A stretch of DNA of 64,000 bases from Podarcis raffonei (lineage: Eukaryota > Chordata > Lepidosauria > Squamata > Lacertidae): positions 7,198,001 through 7,262,000 of the forward strand of contig NC_070618.1 of assembly GCF_027172205.1 (NCBI RefSeq), written 5' to 3'. The position numbers and the translations under genes were made by a program. Positions 1 through 12,404 of this stretch are shown here, in pieces (positions within the stretch are counted from its first letter, which is position 1; every line of letters starts with the position of its first letter). The notes below the pieces were generated by a model, which saw only the letters and a program-made list of their open reading frames with translations, was not told the origin of the DNA and made no database searches.

Positions 1-581
<581 letters not shown>

Positions 582-592
582 TCAGCTGATAC

Positions 593-1831
593 CTGCAATG
601 TGAAGGGAAGGATAACACTGACAAATAAGAACATGAAAAATACATCAAACAAACACAGTAAGCTAAACATATTTCCAGTCTCCCTCATAGTTTCAGCATC
701 CCTGTCTCCCAAATGCTTATGAAAGCAAACTCTTTTAGGACTATCAGGCCAATAGCTTTTTCCTTAAAAGGGAATTCCCTCACCCCGAGTTAACCAAACT
801 TCCCTACAAAATAGTATACCCCTTGTATACTTCACACTTCCATGTGACAATGTGGGCTTCTCAACCCCTCCCCCACCAAATCCCTCAAAAGCACCTTTAT
901 TGGCAGGGAGGTGGAAGTTCAATCTCACAACCTTGGCCTCCCCAGCCCCCCACAACCACCTCACAAATTCACACCCAACCTGAGACCACTACAGAAAAAT
1001 GCCCATCTTTATACAGTGGTACCTCTGGTTACGTACTTAATTCGTTCCGGAGGTCCGTTCTTAACCTGAAACTGTTCTTAACCTGAAGCACCACTTTAGC
1101 TAATGGGGCCTCCAGCTGCTGCAGCGCTGCTGGAGGACACTTTCCGTTCTCATTCTGAAGCAAAGTTCTTAACCCGAGGTACTATTTCTGGGTTAGCGTA
1201 GTCTGTAACCTGAAGCGTCTGTAACCCGAGGTACCACTGTATTTATTAATTTTTTTCACTTCCCTCCGTCTGGCGATCACAGGGCAGTTCACGACATCTG
1301 ACGAGAGACTCTTCCTGCTTCCCCCCTCCCCCAACCCCACTTAAAACAGCATCACCCTTCCCCCTACAGACGGAAAGGGGGGCGAGCACCACTCCATACT
1401 TAGGAAGAAGAGAAATCACCCCACAGCTGAACACCCACACCCACCCCATTGTGCTTCAAGGGGCTTCTCCTCCTGAGAAGTCCTACCTGGAAAACGGTCA
1501 CGGCCGGGTTTAAGGCAAAGCCCCCCCCCCCACCAACGGCCCAACCAGCCCCCCCTCCTCCCCCCACCGTCTCACATTCCCTCCTTAGGGAAAGTTCAGT
1601 CACATTTCCCCCCTCCTCTCCCCCCCTCCCCACGCCATGCCGGCGTCAGCTGACCAGGCGCGCGCCAGATCCCCTCCCCCTCCCCCCTTTCCTCACACAA
1701 GCGGGGGGGGGAGGGGGGTTGGGAGCAGCCGCGCAACTGCCCGCCCGTTCTGTGTGGAACAGCGGGCGCCGGTGGGGTAATTTTTTTTGGGGGGGGGAGG
1801 CTGAGGCGGCCCCTTTCCGGCCCTCACTCAC
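593..1831 (-). other. DNAJA1: DNAJA1 intron 1
   Basis: The intron lies between the inferred non-coding exon 1 donor (1831) and the acceptor at 593. It contains one TA-flanked MITE (1014-1239). The stretch from 1250 to 1831 is C-rich CpG-island DNA with long poly-C/poly-G runs. ORFs there are low-complexity artefacts. Confidence 0.6.
1014..1239. mobile_element. TA-flanked Tigger/mariner-like MITE (GGTTA subfamily)
   Basis: The element has terminal inverted repeats CAGTGGTACCTC and GAGGTACCACTG and is flanked by TA on both sides. The interior has short repeats of the kind TTCTTAACCTGAA. It shares its sequence with copies at 2607, 47183, 51815 and 62039. It has no coding capacity. Confidence 0.8.
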
Positions 1832-1930
1832 CATACGCTCGCGCCGCCGGCCGAGAAATTAAAAAAAAAAATACCACACGAGGTCTAGCGCTTGAGGGAG
1901 CCGAGCAAGGAGCCTGCCGCTTCCTCTCAC
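1832..1930 (-). other. DNAJA1: DNAJA1 non-coding exon 1 (5' UTR, TSS approximate)
   Basis: A strong consensus donor on the minus strand (CGTATG|GTGAGTGAGG) at 1832/1831 lies inside the CpG island, just downstream of the heat-shock element. No initiation codon is needed here because the DNAJA1 ATG is in the next exon. The 5' boundary is a guess; transcript data are not available. Confidence 0.5.
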
Positions 1931-1958
1931 ACAGAAGGCAAAAGGCAAGCCGCGACTT

Positions 1959-1972
1959 TTCTAGAAAGTTCC
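1959..1972. promoter_or_regulatory. Heat-shock element (HSF1 site) of DNAJA1
   Basis: The sequence TTCTAGAAAGTTCC contains three perfectly phased alternating nGAAn units (TTC-GAA-TTC at 5-bp spacing). It lies 5' of the inferred DNAJA1 exon 1. DNAJA1 is known to be heat-inducible, so the site fits the gene. Confidence 0.75.
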
Positions 1973-2166
1973 GAGCCGGTCTCAGCCTAGTCAGTATCCG
2001 GGGAGTTTTGTTTTTTTTTCCTTTCTCAAGAAAGCCCCGCCCATTCCCGGAAGCACCGCCTCCGCCTCCTCATCATCAGCGTTTCTCATTCGCTGGCTTT
2101 TCTGCCAAACGGCGGCGCGGAAAGCCAGCTCCTCCCCCTCGCGGGCTAATTACGTCACCGGAGGGA

Positions 2167-2189
2167 ACTACAAATCCCGTCATGCACCG
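2167..2189 (+). promoter_or_regulatory. ZNF143/SBS-type promoter motif 1
   Basis: ACTACAAATCCCGTCATGC fits the ZNF143 (SBS2) consensus ACTACAAnTCCCnnnATGC with all core positions kept. Such motifs are typical of bidirectional housekeeping promoters. Confidence 0.7.
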
Positions 2190-2232
2190 GACGCGGCCCT
2201 TTATCAGGTCGTGCCCGGCGGTATAAAGGAAG

Positions 2233-2255
2233 ACTACAAGTTCCAAAATGCAACG
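2233..2255 (+). promoter_or_regulatory. ZNF143/SBS-type promoter motif 2
   Basis: ACTACAAGTTCCAAAATGC is a second, slightly weaker match 66 bp after the first and in the same orientation. It lies immediately downstream of a TATAAAG. Confidence 0.55.
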
Positions 2256-2356
2256 GGGCTCTCGCTGACAAAGAAACTCGGCGCTGGCAATGGCCGCTGT
2301 TCAGGGAACGGTTCCGTTAACTTGCAACCGCTTATCCCGTATGTCCAGGATGTCTC

Positions 2357-2430
2357 ATAGAATTGTAGAGTTGGAAAGGGCCCCCCGAGGGTCATCTAGT
2401 CCAACCCCCTACAATGCAGGGTGTGTTTTC
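2357..2430 (-). repeat. CR1-type LINE/SINE 3' tail
   Basis: On the minus strand this reads CCTGCATTGTAGGGGGTTGG... and ends ...CCAACTCTACAATTCTATG, the conserved CR1 3' end also seen in the SINE at 15698. It is an old, 5'-truncated fragment. Confidence 0.6.
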
Positions 2431-2606
2431 CCCCCCAATCCAGTTTGAAACCATACTGGAGCCTGCTTGGCTTTGCAAAATGTGCTGGCAGTTTTATTGC
2501 TGCACCACTTGATAGGCTTCTACTATAGGATCTTGTTCCTTCCTAGTGTGTCGTGCCTGGAGAACATGAGGGTTTTATTTATTTGTTTAATAAAATTTAT
2601 ACACTA

Positions 2607-2829
2607 CAGTGGTACCTCGGGTTACATACGCTTCAGGTTACAGACTCCGCCAACCCAGAATTAGTACCTCGGGTTAAGAACTTTGCTTCAGGATGAGAAC
2701 AGAAATCGTGCTCCGGCGGCACAGCGGCAGCGGGAGACCCCATTAGCTAAAGTGCTTCACGTTAAGAACAGTTTCAGGTTAGGAACGGACATCCGGAACG
2801 AATTAAGTACTTAACCCGAGGTACCACTG
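2607..2829. mobile_element. TA-flanked MITE (GGTTA subfamily)
   Basis: Inverted termini CAGTGGTACCTCGGGTTA / TAACCCGAGGTACCACTG are flanked by TA. It is close to copies at 47183 and 51815 and has no coding capacity. Confidence 0.85.
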
Positions 2830-3640
2830 TACTTGACTTTAGAATGTGTAAAAAGTAACTCACAAATGTAAGTGGTAATACTGTACAGTAATTCTATGAG
2901 AGCAAACTACAGTTCCTAGGAGCCAACACAAACATATCAGACACAACATATACATTGTGGACCAGCAGAAGGTGGAGTTTTAAACGCCACTTTTACAGGA
3001 AGCTCACGGTACATCCGAAATAGTTATGTAGGAGGAAATTTCAGGAGTAACTTGTCAGGCAAGCTACACCTGCTCAAATACCGTCTCCCACACAATGATG
3101 AAATGTCCCACTTTTACATCTTGCCACCCAACTTCCTAATAAATAATTTTTCCAGTGAAGGACTCTGTGACATAGCAAAAGGAAGTTTCAGCTGATTTCT
3201 GTAAACATTTATTACATTCAAAGGCACAGAAAGGTGATCTTTGTGTGTGTGTCTACACACACACACACATATATATATATTACACACATTTGTCTACTGA
3301 GAAGCACCACAGTGTCTACTTGGATTAAACACAGAATTTCTGCCGCGCGATATATTGTATCATTTGCAATCACAATTGTAGGATCTCCTACAACAATTAC
3401 AATACAAAATTATATCAACATATTTTGCTACTTATACTGCTAATACAGCATACGGAAGTTACGTTACATATAAAATAATAAAAAAGCTGGCTCTTTAAAA
3501 TTAGCCTGGCAAACCTACTCCTGCATTTTTTTATTAAGGCTTTGCATTCAACTAGTTAAGCAAAAATAAGGTGGAGAAGAATATTAGTGCAATGCAATCC
3601 GCACCATACCTAGGGTGGTCCCCAAACCCCTAGGGAAATC
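2830..3640 (+). other. Upstream APTX region without recognised gene
   Basis: The stretch is AT-rich, with a short (CA)n(TA)n microsatellite at about 3256-3281. Nothing else is recognisable. Confidence 0.5.
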
Positions 3641-3980
3641 CACCCTCCCACCCCCCACCCCATACTGAAAGCTGCTCACGACCTGCTCCATCGAGCGAGC
3701 AACTTCCTTGCTGGCTCCGCCTCCCAGCCGGCGGGCGCAGCGCTGCTCACGCGGAATCGAAAGAGCGGGTTTGATTGGCTGCCGGGCAGCGAAGGCAGCG
3801 GCTATTGGACGGCGGCGTCCGGGCGGAGGCGGGCGGCGATGGCAGCGTGGAGGTGAGCGGAAGCTCAGGCGCGGGCCGGGCGGGCGACGGGCAGGAGGAG
3901 CCGGGGGCCGGGCGGGGCTGCCGGGGTGTGTTGTGGGAGGCGGGCGACGTACCGAAGGCCGGAAGGGAAGGGAGGGGATT
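3640..3980 (+). promoter_or_regulatory. APTX: Second CpG island, candidate APTX promoter and exon 1
   Basis: A GC-rich block with many CpGs and two inverted CCAAT boxes (ATTGG at 3774-3778 and 3804-3808). It ends in an exon-like ATG...GAG|GTGAGC (3839-3852). The CCAAT boxes sit unusually close to this ATG, so the real start site may differ, or the boxes may also serve leftward transcription. Confidence 0.5.
3839..3852 (+). CDS. APTX: APTX exon 1, possible coding part
   Basis: ATGGCAGCGTGGAG followed by GTGAGC. The Kozak context is good (G at -3 and +4). Joined to the exon at 6323 it reads [13 protein letters not shown] in frame. Initiation could instead be at the conserved MRV in exon 2. Confidence 0.45.
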
Positions 3981-6900
3981 CTGGAAAAAGGACGAGCATC
4001 TCCAGATGGCCCCAATCTGTTGTCATTTTTCCTGTCTCACATTTTACCCTGCTAGTATGGGGGTGGGGCGTGCCATTTTAGGGGCAGAAACTTAATTTTT
4101 GCAATTTTTTTTTCAGTGGGGGGGGGGTCTTAAAAATACGTTTTCGGGTGTGAGGAATTAAAACCTGTTATTTCTGTGATCGGGCAGCATTTAGCTTCCT
4201 AAGAGAGTACGCTTGGTGAAGCATATAAACTGCTTTGGGGGAACCCAAGAGTTTAAATGTTACCTTCTGAAGCTGTCAGGCAATGCTAAAAAATAATAAA
4301 ATTACATAATGTAAATGATATAACAGGCAAGTACTTGGTAATATGCTACTTGCCAAGCAAAACTGAATTGTATTAATTTAACCAATCCTTTTGAATTCCC
4401 AAGTCATGTTAAAACTTTATTTAGCACTCCTCATTTTGGGAATAATTGGAAAATTCAGCACACCCTTTTGTGTGCACTCAGGCAGTGGCTCATTCTACCC
4501 AGAGCCAGCCACCCACAATTCCTCATCTGCAGCTATTTATTTCATGCTGAAGTTCACTGCACACTGAACTCCTTGGAATTTATTTCTTGGGAAATGGGAA
4601 CAAGGCTGCAAAAGCCATAACTTTTATTAGGCCTGCCAAAAAAGTATGCAGGCCTTCTGGGTTCTTAAGAGCTCTAATATTGGGTAAATGGTAAGCAGAA
4701 CAATAACCTGAAGAAAGGAACTGGGATTTGAACATACCCACACTCCTGAAATCACCCCAAATCATATGCCTATATCTCCAGGAAGCCTCCATGTCCCCTA
4801 TAAGTGGCTGTATGCCGATAATCTAGTTTAAAACCAATTTTGTGTGCAACTCACTGTAAAGTGTGATGCCCTCCTCTTACCCTGCACGTATTGAAAAGGA
4901 ATGAGTTGACTAGCTGTGCTCCCTCAGCCTGACAATAACCACTGGGCCACCCCAAATCATTTATTTTGAATCACACAAAGAAGCTGCTGCATACTGCTTC
5001 CCGTTCAAAATATCCACTTGCGCACAAGGCATTGTATTTACTTATTCAGGATTCATCTGCATTTCTGAACTGAGTAAGAAATTGGGAATTATAATGGAAA
5101 ACCTAAGAATAATATTTAATTTTGTTCTTGTCCCTTACTCCCAATTTCTGACGGGCTTTGCAGGCTGAGCCCCGGTTAAAATGAAAGCAAATGAATAACT
5201 GTTTCACAATTGAATCTTGCTATGGGGGGAGGGGAGAAACTATAGACAGTGCATTTGTAAACATGTCTACTTGGAAGCAGGACTACAGTCACAATTCGTT
5301 TGTTTCTATTATCATAGCTGAATTTCTATGAACAGTTACTTCTGCTTAACTGTATTCATTTAGCATTTGTATTCATGCACATAGCCCTGTGCCATGGTTA
5401 ATAGTCGCAGGCGAAACTTAGAGCCTCATCAACCAAAAATCTTAAATATGCATGTCAGAGGCGGATTCCCAACCTTGCTCCTGAAGGAACTTCCTTCTGA
5501 AGCAATTATCCTGTAGGAGACCAGAACTAATTTGTGGGTTGCTAGTTGGGAATTACAGGTATACTTCAAAGCTGAGGCTTAATAAATGTGTTAAAGTAGC
5601 AAATGTTAAAGTAATGAGATTGTTCTACAGGTTGTATTCAAGTATATATATATATAAACAACACTGTTACAATGTGTTTAGTCAAGTGCTTGCTTGTCCT
5701 TTTAGGATTTTTGTTTATGGAGCTTAAGCATACTTACTTGAAATTAAATCTTACCAGTTCTAATATGACATTTTTAGGTAAATAGTTGAGGTTTGATTGG
5801 TCTTGTGCATGTAATATTTGAAACTATTCTGTATCTTAATGCTATTTCTGCACTGACGAAGTATTTGTGTTCTGTAAGTCCCGGTTTTCTTCCACCTGCA
5901 GAGAGATTGAATTCTAAAGATTATTTTGTTTTTGTTTTGTTTTAGACATTTATATGCTGCTTAATTATTTGCATTTCTAAGCAGTGTGCATAAAAACAAA
6001 CCACAGAAAGTGGGATGATAAAACAACAACAATTCATCACAGAACAAAACATTACTTTAATATTCCCTCTGGAACAAGAAAGTCTTAATCATGTGCCTGA
6101 AGTTCAGCAGGGAGGGTGCCTGTCTAATCTCAGCTGGGAGGGAGTTCCGCAAGCTTGCACCCACTACGCTGAATGCAAGATTAAGACCTATCCAGTGAGC
6201 GCTGTAAGATAAAATATAGATTTTATGGAAAACGTGTGGCTCGCTTGTTCCCAAGCTGAATTTCAGATTCACTTAGTAAAACTGAGCATTTAATTTTTCC
6301 CTTCTTTCTTTTCTCCCCTGAGCACAATGCGTGTGTGCTGGCTTGTGAGCAAAGATAGAGCCTGTCAGCGAATTAAACTGCCACATTTAGAAATGGTGAT
6401 GCTAGGGCGTGGGCCTGAAACGGAGATAACAGACAAGAAGTGTTCCCGAAGACAAGGTAAAGTGGAGATGAAGGTTGCAATCCTAAACATGCCAGGGAGT
6501 AACTCCCGCTAAACTCAGTAGTCCTCACTCCTGAGTAAAAATGCTTAGGATTGATTTCTTTTGGTGTAGCGTCATAAGTGATTTGAAGCTAAATAGTTTG
6601 CAGGGGGTGCTGCTATAGGGCTAAAGGAGAGGCTAAAAGACCGAGAGCTTCTACTAAACTTCCTAGGGCTGCGGTCCTCACCCCCACTTGCAAAATGTTA
6701 AGACTTATTTCATAGTAGGCACAGTTAGGATTGTGCTGTTGTTAATACAGTCCTACCTTGGATCCCAAACGCCCTGGATGTTTTGGCTCCCGAATGCCGC
6801 AAACCTGGAAGTGAGGGTTTGTGAACGTTCTTTGGAACCTGAACGTCCGACGGGGCTTCTGCGGCTTCCGATTGGCTGCAGGAGCTTCCTGCAGCCAATC

Positions 6901-9900
6901 AGAAGCCGCACTTTGGTTTCCGAACGTTTTGGAAGTGGAACGGACTTCTGGAATGGATTCCATTCGACTTCCAAGGTACAACTGCATTAGGAAGGTGACA
7001 CAGCCCTCTGTTTGCCACATCAGAATGAGAAAACCAACATGGATCACCACAAGAAAGACTTTGAACACTCTGAAGAACTAATGCTAAGTAACATTAAAAC
7101 CTCCAAAATTCTCTACATTTCGCAGAACAAAATAGAAGCACGGGAAGTTACTTCATATAAAGACTAAGAGGCAGAGGTGCTGGATTTCCCCTTTCCACCA
7201 ACTGCACCTGATTTGGCACACAGAGTTGGTGGAGAAGTCAATCCGTCACAACAAGCTTGTTTGTAGAGTCGCAGTGCCAGGCCAACTGATAGAAATACGG
7301 TTCCTGTATCTGTCTTGCAGAAATAAAATATTAGCTGTGACTCCTGCAATGCAGGGGTTGGGCTAGATAACTCTTCCAACTGTGAAATTTTATGAGTCAG
7401 ACCATTAACCCATTTAGCTCAGTAATATCTACATAGACCAGCAGTGACTCCGGAATTTCACTGGTTTCTCCCAACCCTACGTGTAGACATTGGGGACTGA
7501 ACCTAGGAAATGAGGTGCCAGAACTCATCTGTTGATAAAAGTGCCGTGGGCAGAAAAACAAACAGACACAAAAAGAGAAATGATGCCAATACTCTATACC
7601 AGTAAATAATGTCATAAAAATGCACTGCTTATAATACACCTGTTCTCTATAAGTTTAGATCCCCACCTGCACGTTGCAAAAAGTATTTCCTTTCTTGAAC
7701 ATCATATTAATTTATAGCCTGCAATTGTCTGTCTTGCATTGGCTCTTCGCACAGGAGTGTGTTAGCGAACCTGTGCTATAAAATGCAAGTAAGTCGAGTT
7801 AATTCTTGATCTGGTTGCCTTTGTTACAGAGCAGGAACTCACAACACAGTTCACCAGCATTTACTATCTGGATTGATATGGGAAGCAGCACACTGACATT
7901 TGCACTGAGAGGGTGGGCTGGAGCTGAAATCTGAAGTGTGTGTACGCTGGCAAAGTTTGGAAAAGGCATTTCCCAAAAAAAAGGCTTAGCAAGAATGGTT
8001 GTTTTGCTGCAACAGGCACTAGACTATAAGGGCCATCCCCAGTAAATAGGGAGAGGCGGAGAGATGGGTTGAATCCAGCGCCGCATGCCCAGAGTTCCAT
8101 GTGTAACAGTGGTACTTCCACTTCTCCCTGTGCGCTCTTCAAAATCTCAAAGCAGGCAAATCTGCTCTGGAGGGTCCTTCAGTCCTCCGGAACAGATGTG
8201 AAACAGATGGAGTGAAAGGCTGGGCATCAGTAAAGTGTGATCGCACTTCGTGGAGTCATATACTCCTGAGCTTACCGTATTTTTCGTCCCATAGGACGCT
8301 CTGTCCCATAGGACGCACCTAGTTTTTTGGGGGGGAAATAAAGGAAAAAAATTTTCCTTTATTTCCCCCCCAAAAGCAGGTTGGGGAAACCGAACCAGGT
8401 TGAGGAACAGCGGGATGGCGGCGCTGCGCCTCCCTGCTGTCCCCCGAGCTTGTGGGGCTGGCCAATGTCTGCCCGGTGGCAGGCTGCTATCCGCAGCGTG
8501 GGGAGCCCTGCGGGGAACTCCTGCAGGGCTCCCCATGCTGCGGATGTCTGTCCGGCGGGCGGGGCGCTCTGCTTGAGGACGCCCCGCCCGCCGGGCGGCA
8601 GGCTGCTATCCGCAGCCTAGACAGCCCTGCGGGACCTCCCGCAGGGCTGCCTAGGCTGCGGATGTATTCCCGAAGCGCCGGGCGCTCTGCTTTCAGGGCG
8701 CCCGACGCTCCGAGAAGCAGGCTGCTATCGGCAGCCTAGACATCCCTGCAGGACCTCCCACAGGGCTGCCTAGGCTGCGGATGTCTTCCTGAAGCCTGGA
8801 GAGCGAGAGGGGTCGGTGCGCACCGACCCCTCTCGCTCTCCAAGCTTCAGCGAAATCCTGCATTCGCCCCATAGGATGCACCCAGATTTCCCCTTCATTT
8901 TTGGAGGGGGAAAAGTGCGTCCTATTGGGCGAAAAATATGGTAATTTATTTTCCAGGCTAGTAGAGCAGGCCTTGATTTTCACGGCTCACAAATAAGTTG
9001 ATGGACACCTGCCACTTACTTTCTAAATTTAGTAAAATTAAATTAAGGTGTTTGCTCTTTGGGATCAACCTGTCCTCCATCCCCAGTCCTTTCTGGTTAG
9101 TATACCCTTCAGCATAAAATGTTGGGGCATGGGGGGAGGCCTAACGTCACTCTCTGTCACTTTTCTTTTCAGTACAGCTAAAAGCAGACTGCAACAAAGG
9201 GTATGTCCAGGTTAAACAGGTATGTCCTTTCCTTTGCACGCAGGAATGCTGAGAGCACTTTATGAAGCTTAAGCGGAAGGGCAGAAACGCTTGTGTCCCG
9301 CGGTTTGCGCCAGATTCATCTGCTTTGAAAGCATAACTTCGCTTTGCACTCAGAAATCCAAAAGAGCTTTGGGCGGCGCTTTCAGAGGTCAAGGGCTATC
9401 ACTGTCCTCACCAACCTATGTTTTTGGACTACAACTCCCATCATGCTGGCTGGGACAGATAGGAGTTGTAGTCCAAAACATCTGGAGGGGGCACCAGGTG
9501 GACGAAGGCTGATCTAAGCATTATATGTAATGAGCCCATCACTGAGTACTTATTTCCCCCTTTTCTGTCCGTTCCCTCTTTTGCCACAACCCATCTTGAT
9601 GCATTCTTTGGAAAAAGAAATGGAAGTGAAATGAATAATGCAAAGCTTGCAAATATAGGCTCATTTCCTGGATTTCCGTGGTACTGGAGATAGATGTGAG
9701 ATATTTTCAGTTGCTACATATGGTCCTGCTGAGTGCGGGAAGGGCAGTGTATCTGCTGCTGATCAAAGACATGGCGTTGTTTTCCCAACAAAGTGTAGTA
9801 AAATAAAGGGGGTGGGACTTCATTGCCCTGTTTCGAAACAATTTTATGCCAGGTTTGGAACAGATTGAACATCTTCACTTGCATTCAACCCATGTCTTTT

Positions 9901-12371
9901 AAGTCCCACCTATTAGCTAAGTTATCTTTAGAAAACTCGGCTTCTTCCTCCTTCGGAAACTGGCCTCTTTGTCAGCTTAGACTTCTCTGCCATTCTCACA
10001 GCTGTGCCGGGTCATTGCCTAGGCAACCATAGTGGCAAGCAGCCATATGGTACTTGACCTGAAGGAAGGAGACCTGGGCAAAATGGAAGCTGCTTCTTTC
10101 TGGCTACAGGAAAAGAGTGGACTGCGAGGGGCTGCTAGCAGAATTTTCTTTGCGTTTTGTTTGGGTCTGACTAAAGGTTGATGAGGCAATCTTTAGATGC
10201 TGCAAGAGGGGCTTAGTTCTCTGACCAGGAGTTCACTTCAGTGAAGGAGGCAGAGTTTAAAAATAAAGCCAAAGATGGACTGTTCTCCCCCCACCTCTCT
10301 TTTTTTAAAAAAATAGTTTTGTTATTTTGTAAAAGTTCATATAAAGTGTACAGCCTGCAGACACAGAATGCATGCGGCAAATAACACGACTCAATCAAGA
10401 GCAGATAAGGGGAAGAAAAGAAAAAGTACCCAGACTATTAGTCAGTTCCAACATAACCTTTCTGCAATGGGAAATGAGTTGGGTGGCCCATCTCTGCACT
10501 GTTATTAACATAATAAATCAATCAATTGAATAATAATAAATCAATTGAAACCAAGTCTCATTCTTTTTTAGAAGCATCCCTAATCACCAGCAGTGATGAG
10601 GAAGTCGTTCTGAAAGAGCGATATTCCATACATTGCAAAACCAGGAACCTGGGGAAGGACATATCCCACCCCACCCCCCTTTCGTTCATTGTGAGCCTTT
10701 TTATTACCTTGGGCTGGCTTTGGGTTTTATTGGCACTGAGATCCAGCAACGCTGTCTCCAGTTGAGTGGAAATAACCCGCGTCACGTGGAACAAACATTT
10801 CACTATGTGCTAACGTTTCACTGACTTTATAGGTAACAAGAGTGCTTTACTGCTTTGCCCAACCAGTTTCTAAGACCTACCCTGCTTGGCGGAAGTGTAT
10901 TTCACTCCGCTTCCTTTTCATAAAGTGGCTTTCATCCAGAATTCATACCCGTCCGAGAGGAATAGCCAAAGTAAGCTGAATTTATCTGATTCCCCCCCCC
11001 CCTTTGTTCCTTGTAAGAGGCTGACAGTACAATCCTATACAATCAACAGAGAACTAAGCCTCATTCCATGGGACTTACTCCCAGGTACATACATATATGA
11101 CTGAAATCTTAGTCTAGACTCTAGACTGAAGTCAATAGAAGGAAGGTCAATGAAGGTCTATAGGCTGAGGATCCTCTCCTTCCCACTGCCGGCACCTATG
11201 CCCCACCCCCCGCAAAAGCCTCCCCAGAGGGCTGCCCTGTGAACAATAGGGTGGGACACGGGGGGCTGTTGCAGGGAGGGGAGGGTTCCCAAAATTGGGA
11301 AGAGCATGCTCCACTTCATATTGTTCAGGTTGAGCCCCATTTCTTTCCATAGAGGCTTGGGGGGGGTGGGGGTTAGGCAGGTGAATGCATCAGGGAAGAA
11401 GGAACAGGCAAATTTATTTCCATGAACTGCTATAAGTTAACATATCACAGGATCCAACACAATATTCCTTGCTAAAGTTTCATACTGTTGTAGCGAATGT
11501 GTTGGATCGCCTACTACAAAGTAGACTTGTTCATCCCACTTGCGGTCTACTGCTAAAATGGCCAGGTTGGCAGTTGTTCGGGTGTGTAGGAAATACTACA
11601 TGTCCTTCCATGGATGCCGTATTTAGGGGTGTGAAAGTTCTGGTTCAGTGGCAAAACACCAATTCTGGCATCTTCTTTTGCTCCAAAGATAGGAGTCAAC
11701 CCAACCAGCGTTGACCTAGTGGATATTGGCAAGGACCGGGAAATTAAACTGAAGCCAGGACAAATTCTCCATATCGTCAACAATCTGTACCCGTACACCG
11801 TGCAGTTCTCGGAGGAAATGGGGGCTTGTGGTGGTAAGGAGACGGTGGAGCCTAAAGGGGGGAAAAGACCACAGGATGAACTTGAGACTGGTGGCATGGA
11901 AAGGATGCCAGGCAAACTCGCAGAAATGGAGCAAATGGCCCCTCAAGCCTGCGATTCCAGCTACAGCAGCAGTTCTGTTTCTTCGGGTGGAAGCTCTGTC
12001 AACAAAAAGGTGAGCCAGGAAATATTAGTAGTAACCCCTGTTGTAGCACAAGTGGGTGGCTGAAGCTCTCCTTTCACTGCAGGACCTGAACGGTAGGTGA
12101 GATCTCAGCACCCTGCCCAAGCAGTCCCTATAAATCTTTGAGGGGAGCTATAACACCGAGACTGGTATAATAACCCTGTTGATGTGTCTGCAATGTAGAT
12201 CTTAGTAGGGGCAAGGGCTGTGCAAGACCTTGATACTGGGGCTTGACTTTGGGGTTTGTGTGGTCGGTGGAGAACATTGAACAGTGCTGCCAGACCTCAC
12301 AGTTTGTGGGTAATTGGTGTTCCCGACTAGATCAGGGATTGCCTGTCAGTCGCACATTCAGATAGGGCGAG

Positions 12372-12404
<33 letters not shown>

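Larger units (their letters stand above)
1500..2340. promoter_or_regulatory. CpG-island bidirectional promoter between DNAJA1 and APTX
   Basis: A GC- and CpG-rich block lies between the leftward DNAJA1 gene and the rightward APTX gene. It holds a heat-shock element near the DNAJA1 side. It also holds a CRE-like TTACGTCA (2150-2157), two ZNF143/SBS-type motifs, and a TATAAAG (2222-2228) facing right. A possible rightward first-exon donor (CCC|GTATGT) lies at 2337/2338. In human the two genes are also divergently transcribed from close start sites. Confidence 0.6.

Noticed and set aside
1449-1862. 137-codon plus-strand ORF rich in proline in the CpG island
   Set aside because: Low-complexity poly-C translation in promoter DNA; no domain, and it overlaps the DNAJA1 5' region.
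3584-4095. ORFs of 106-143 codons on both strands around 3.6-4.1 kb
   Set aside because: GC-rich promoter DNA opens all frames; only the short ATG...GAG|GT piece fits a spliced APTX.
6742-7081. Overlapping ORFs of 70-108 codons
   Set aside because: Translations of the MITE at 6748-6984 in several frames.
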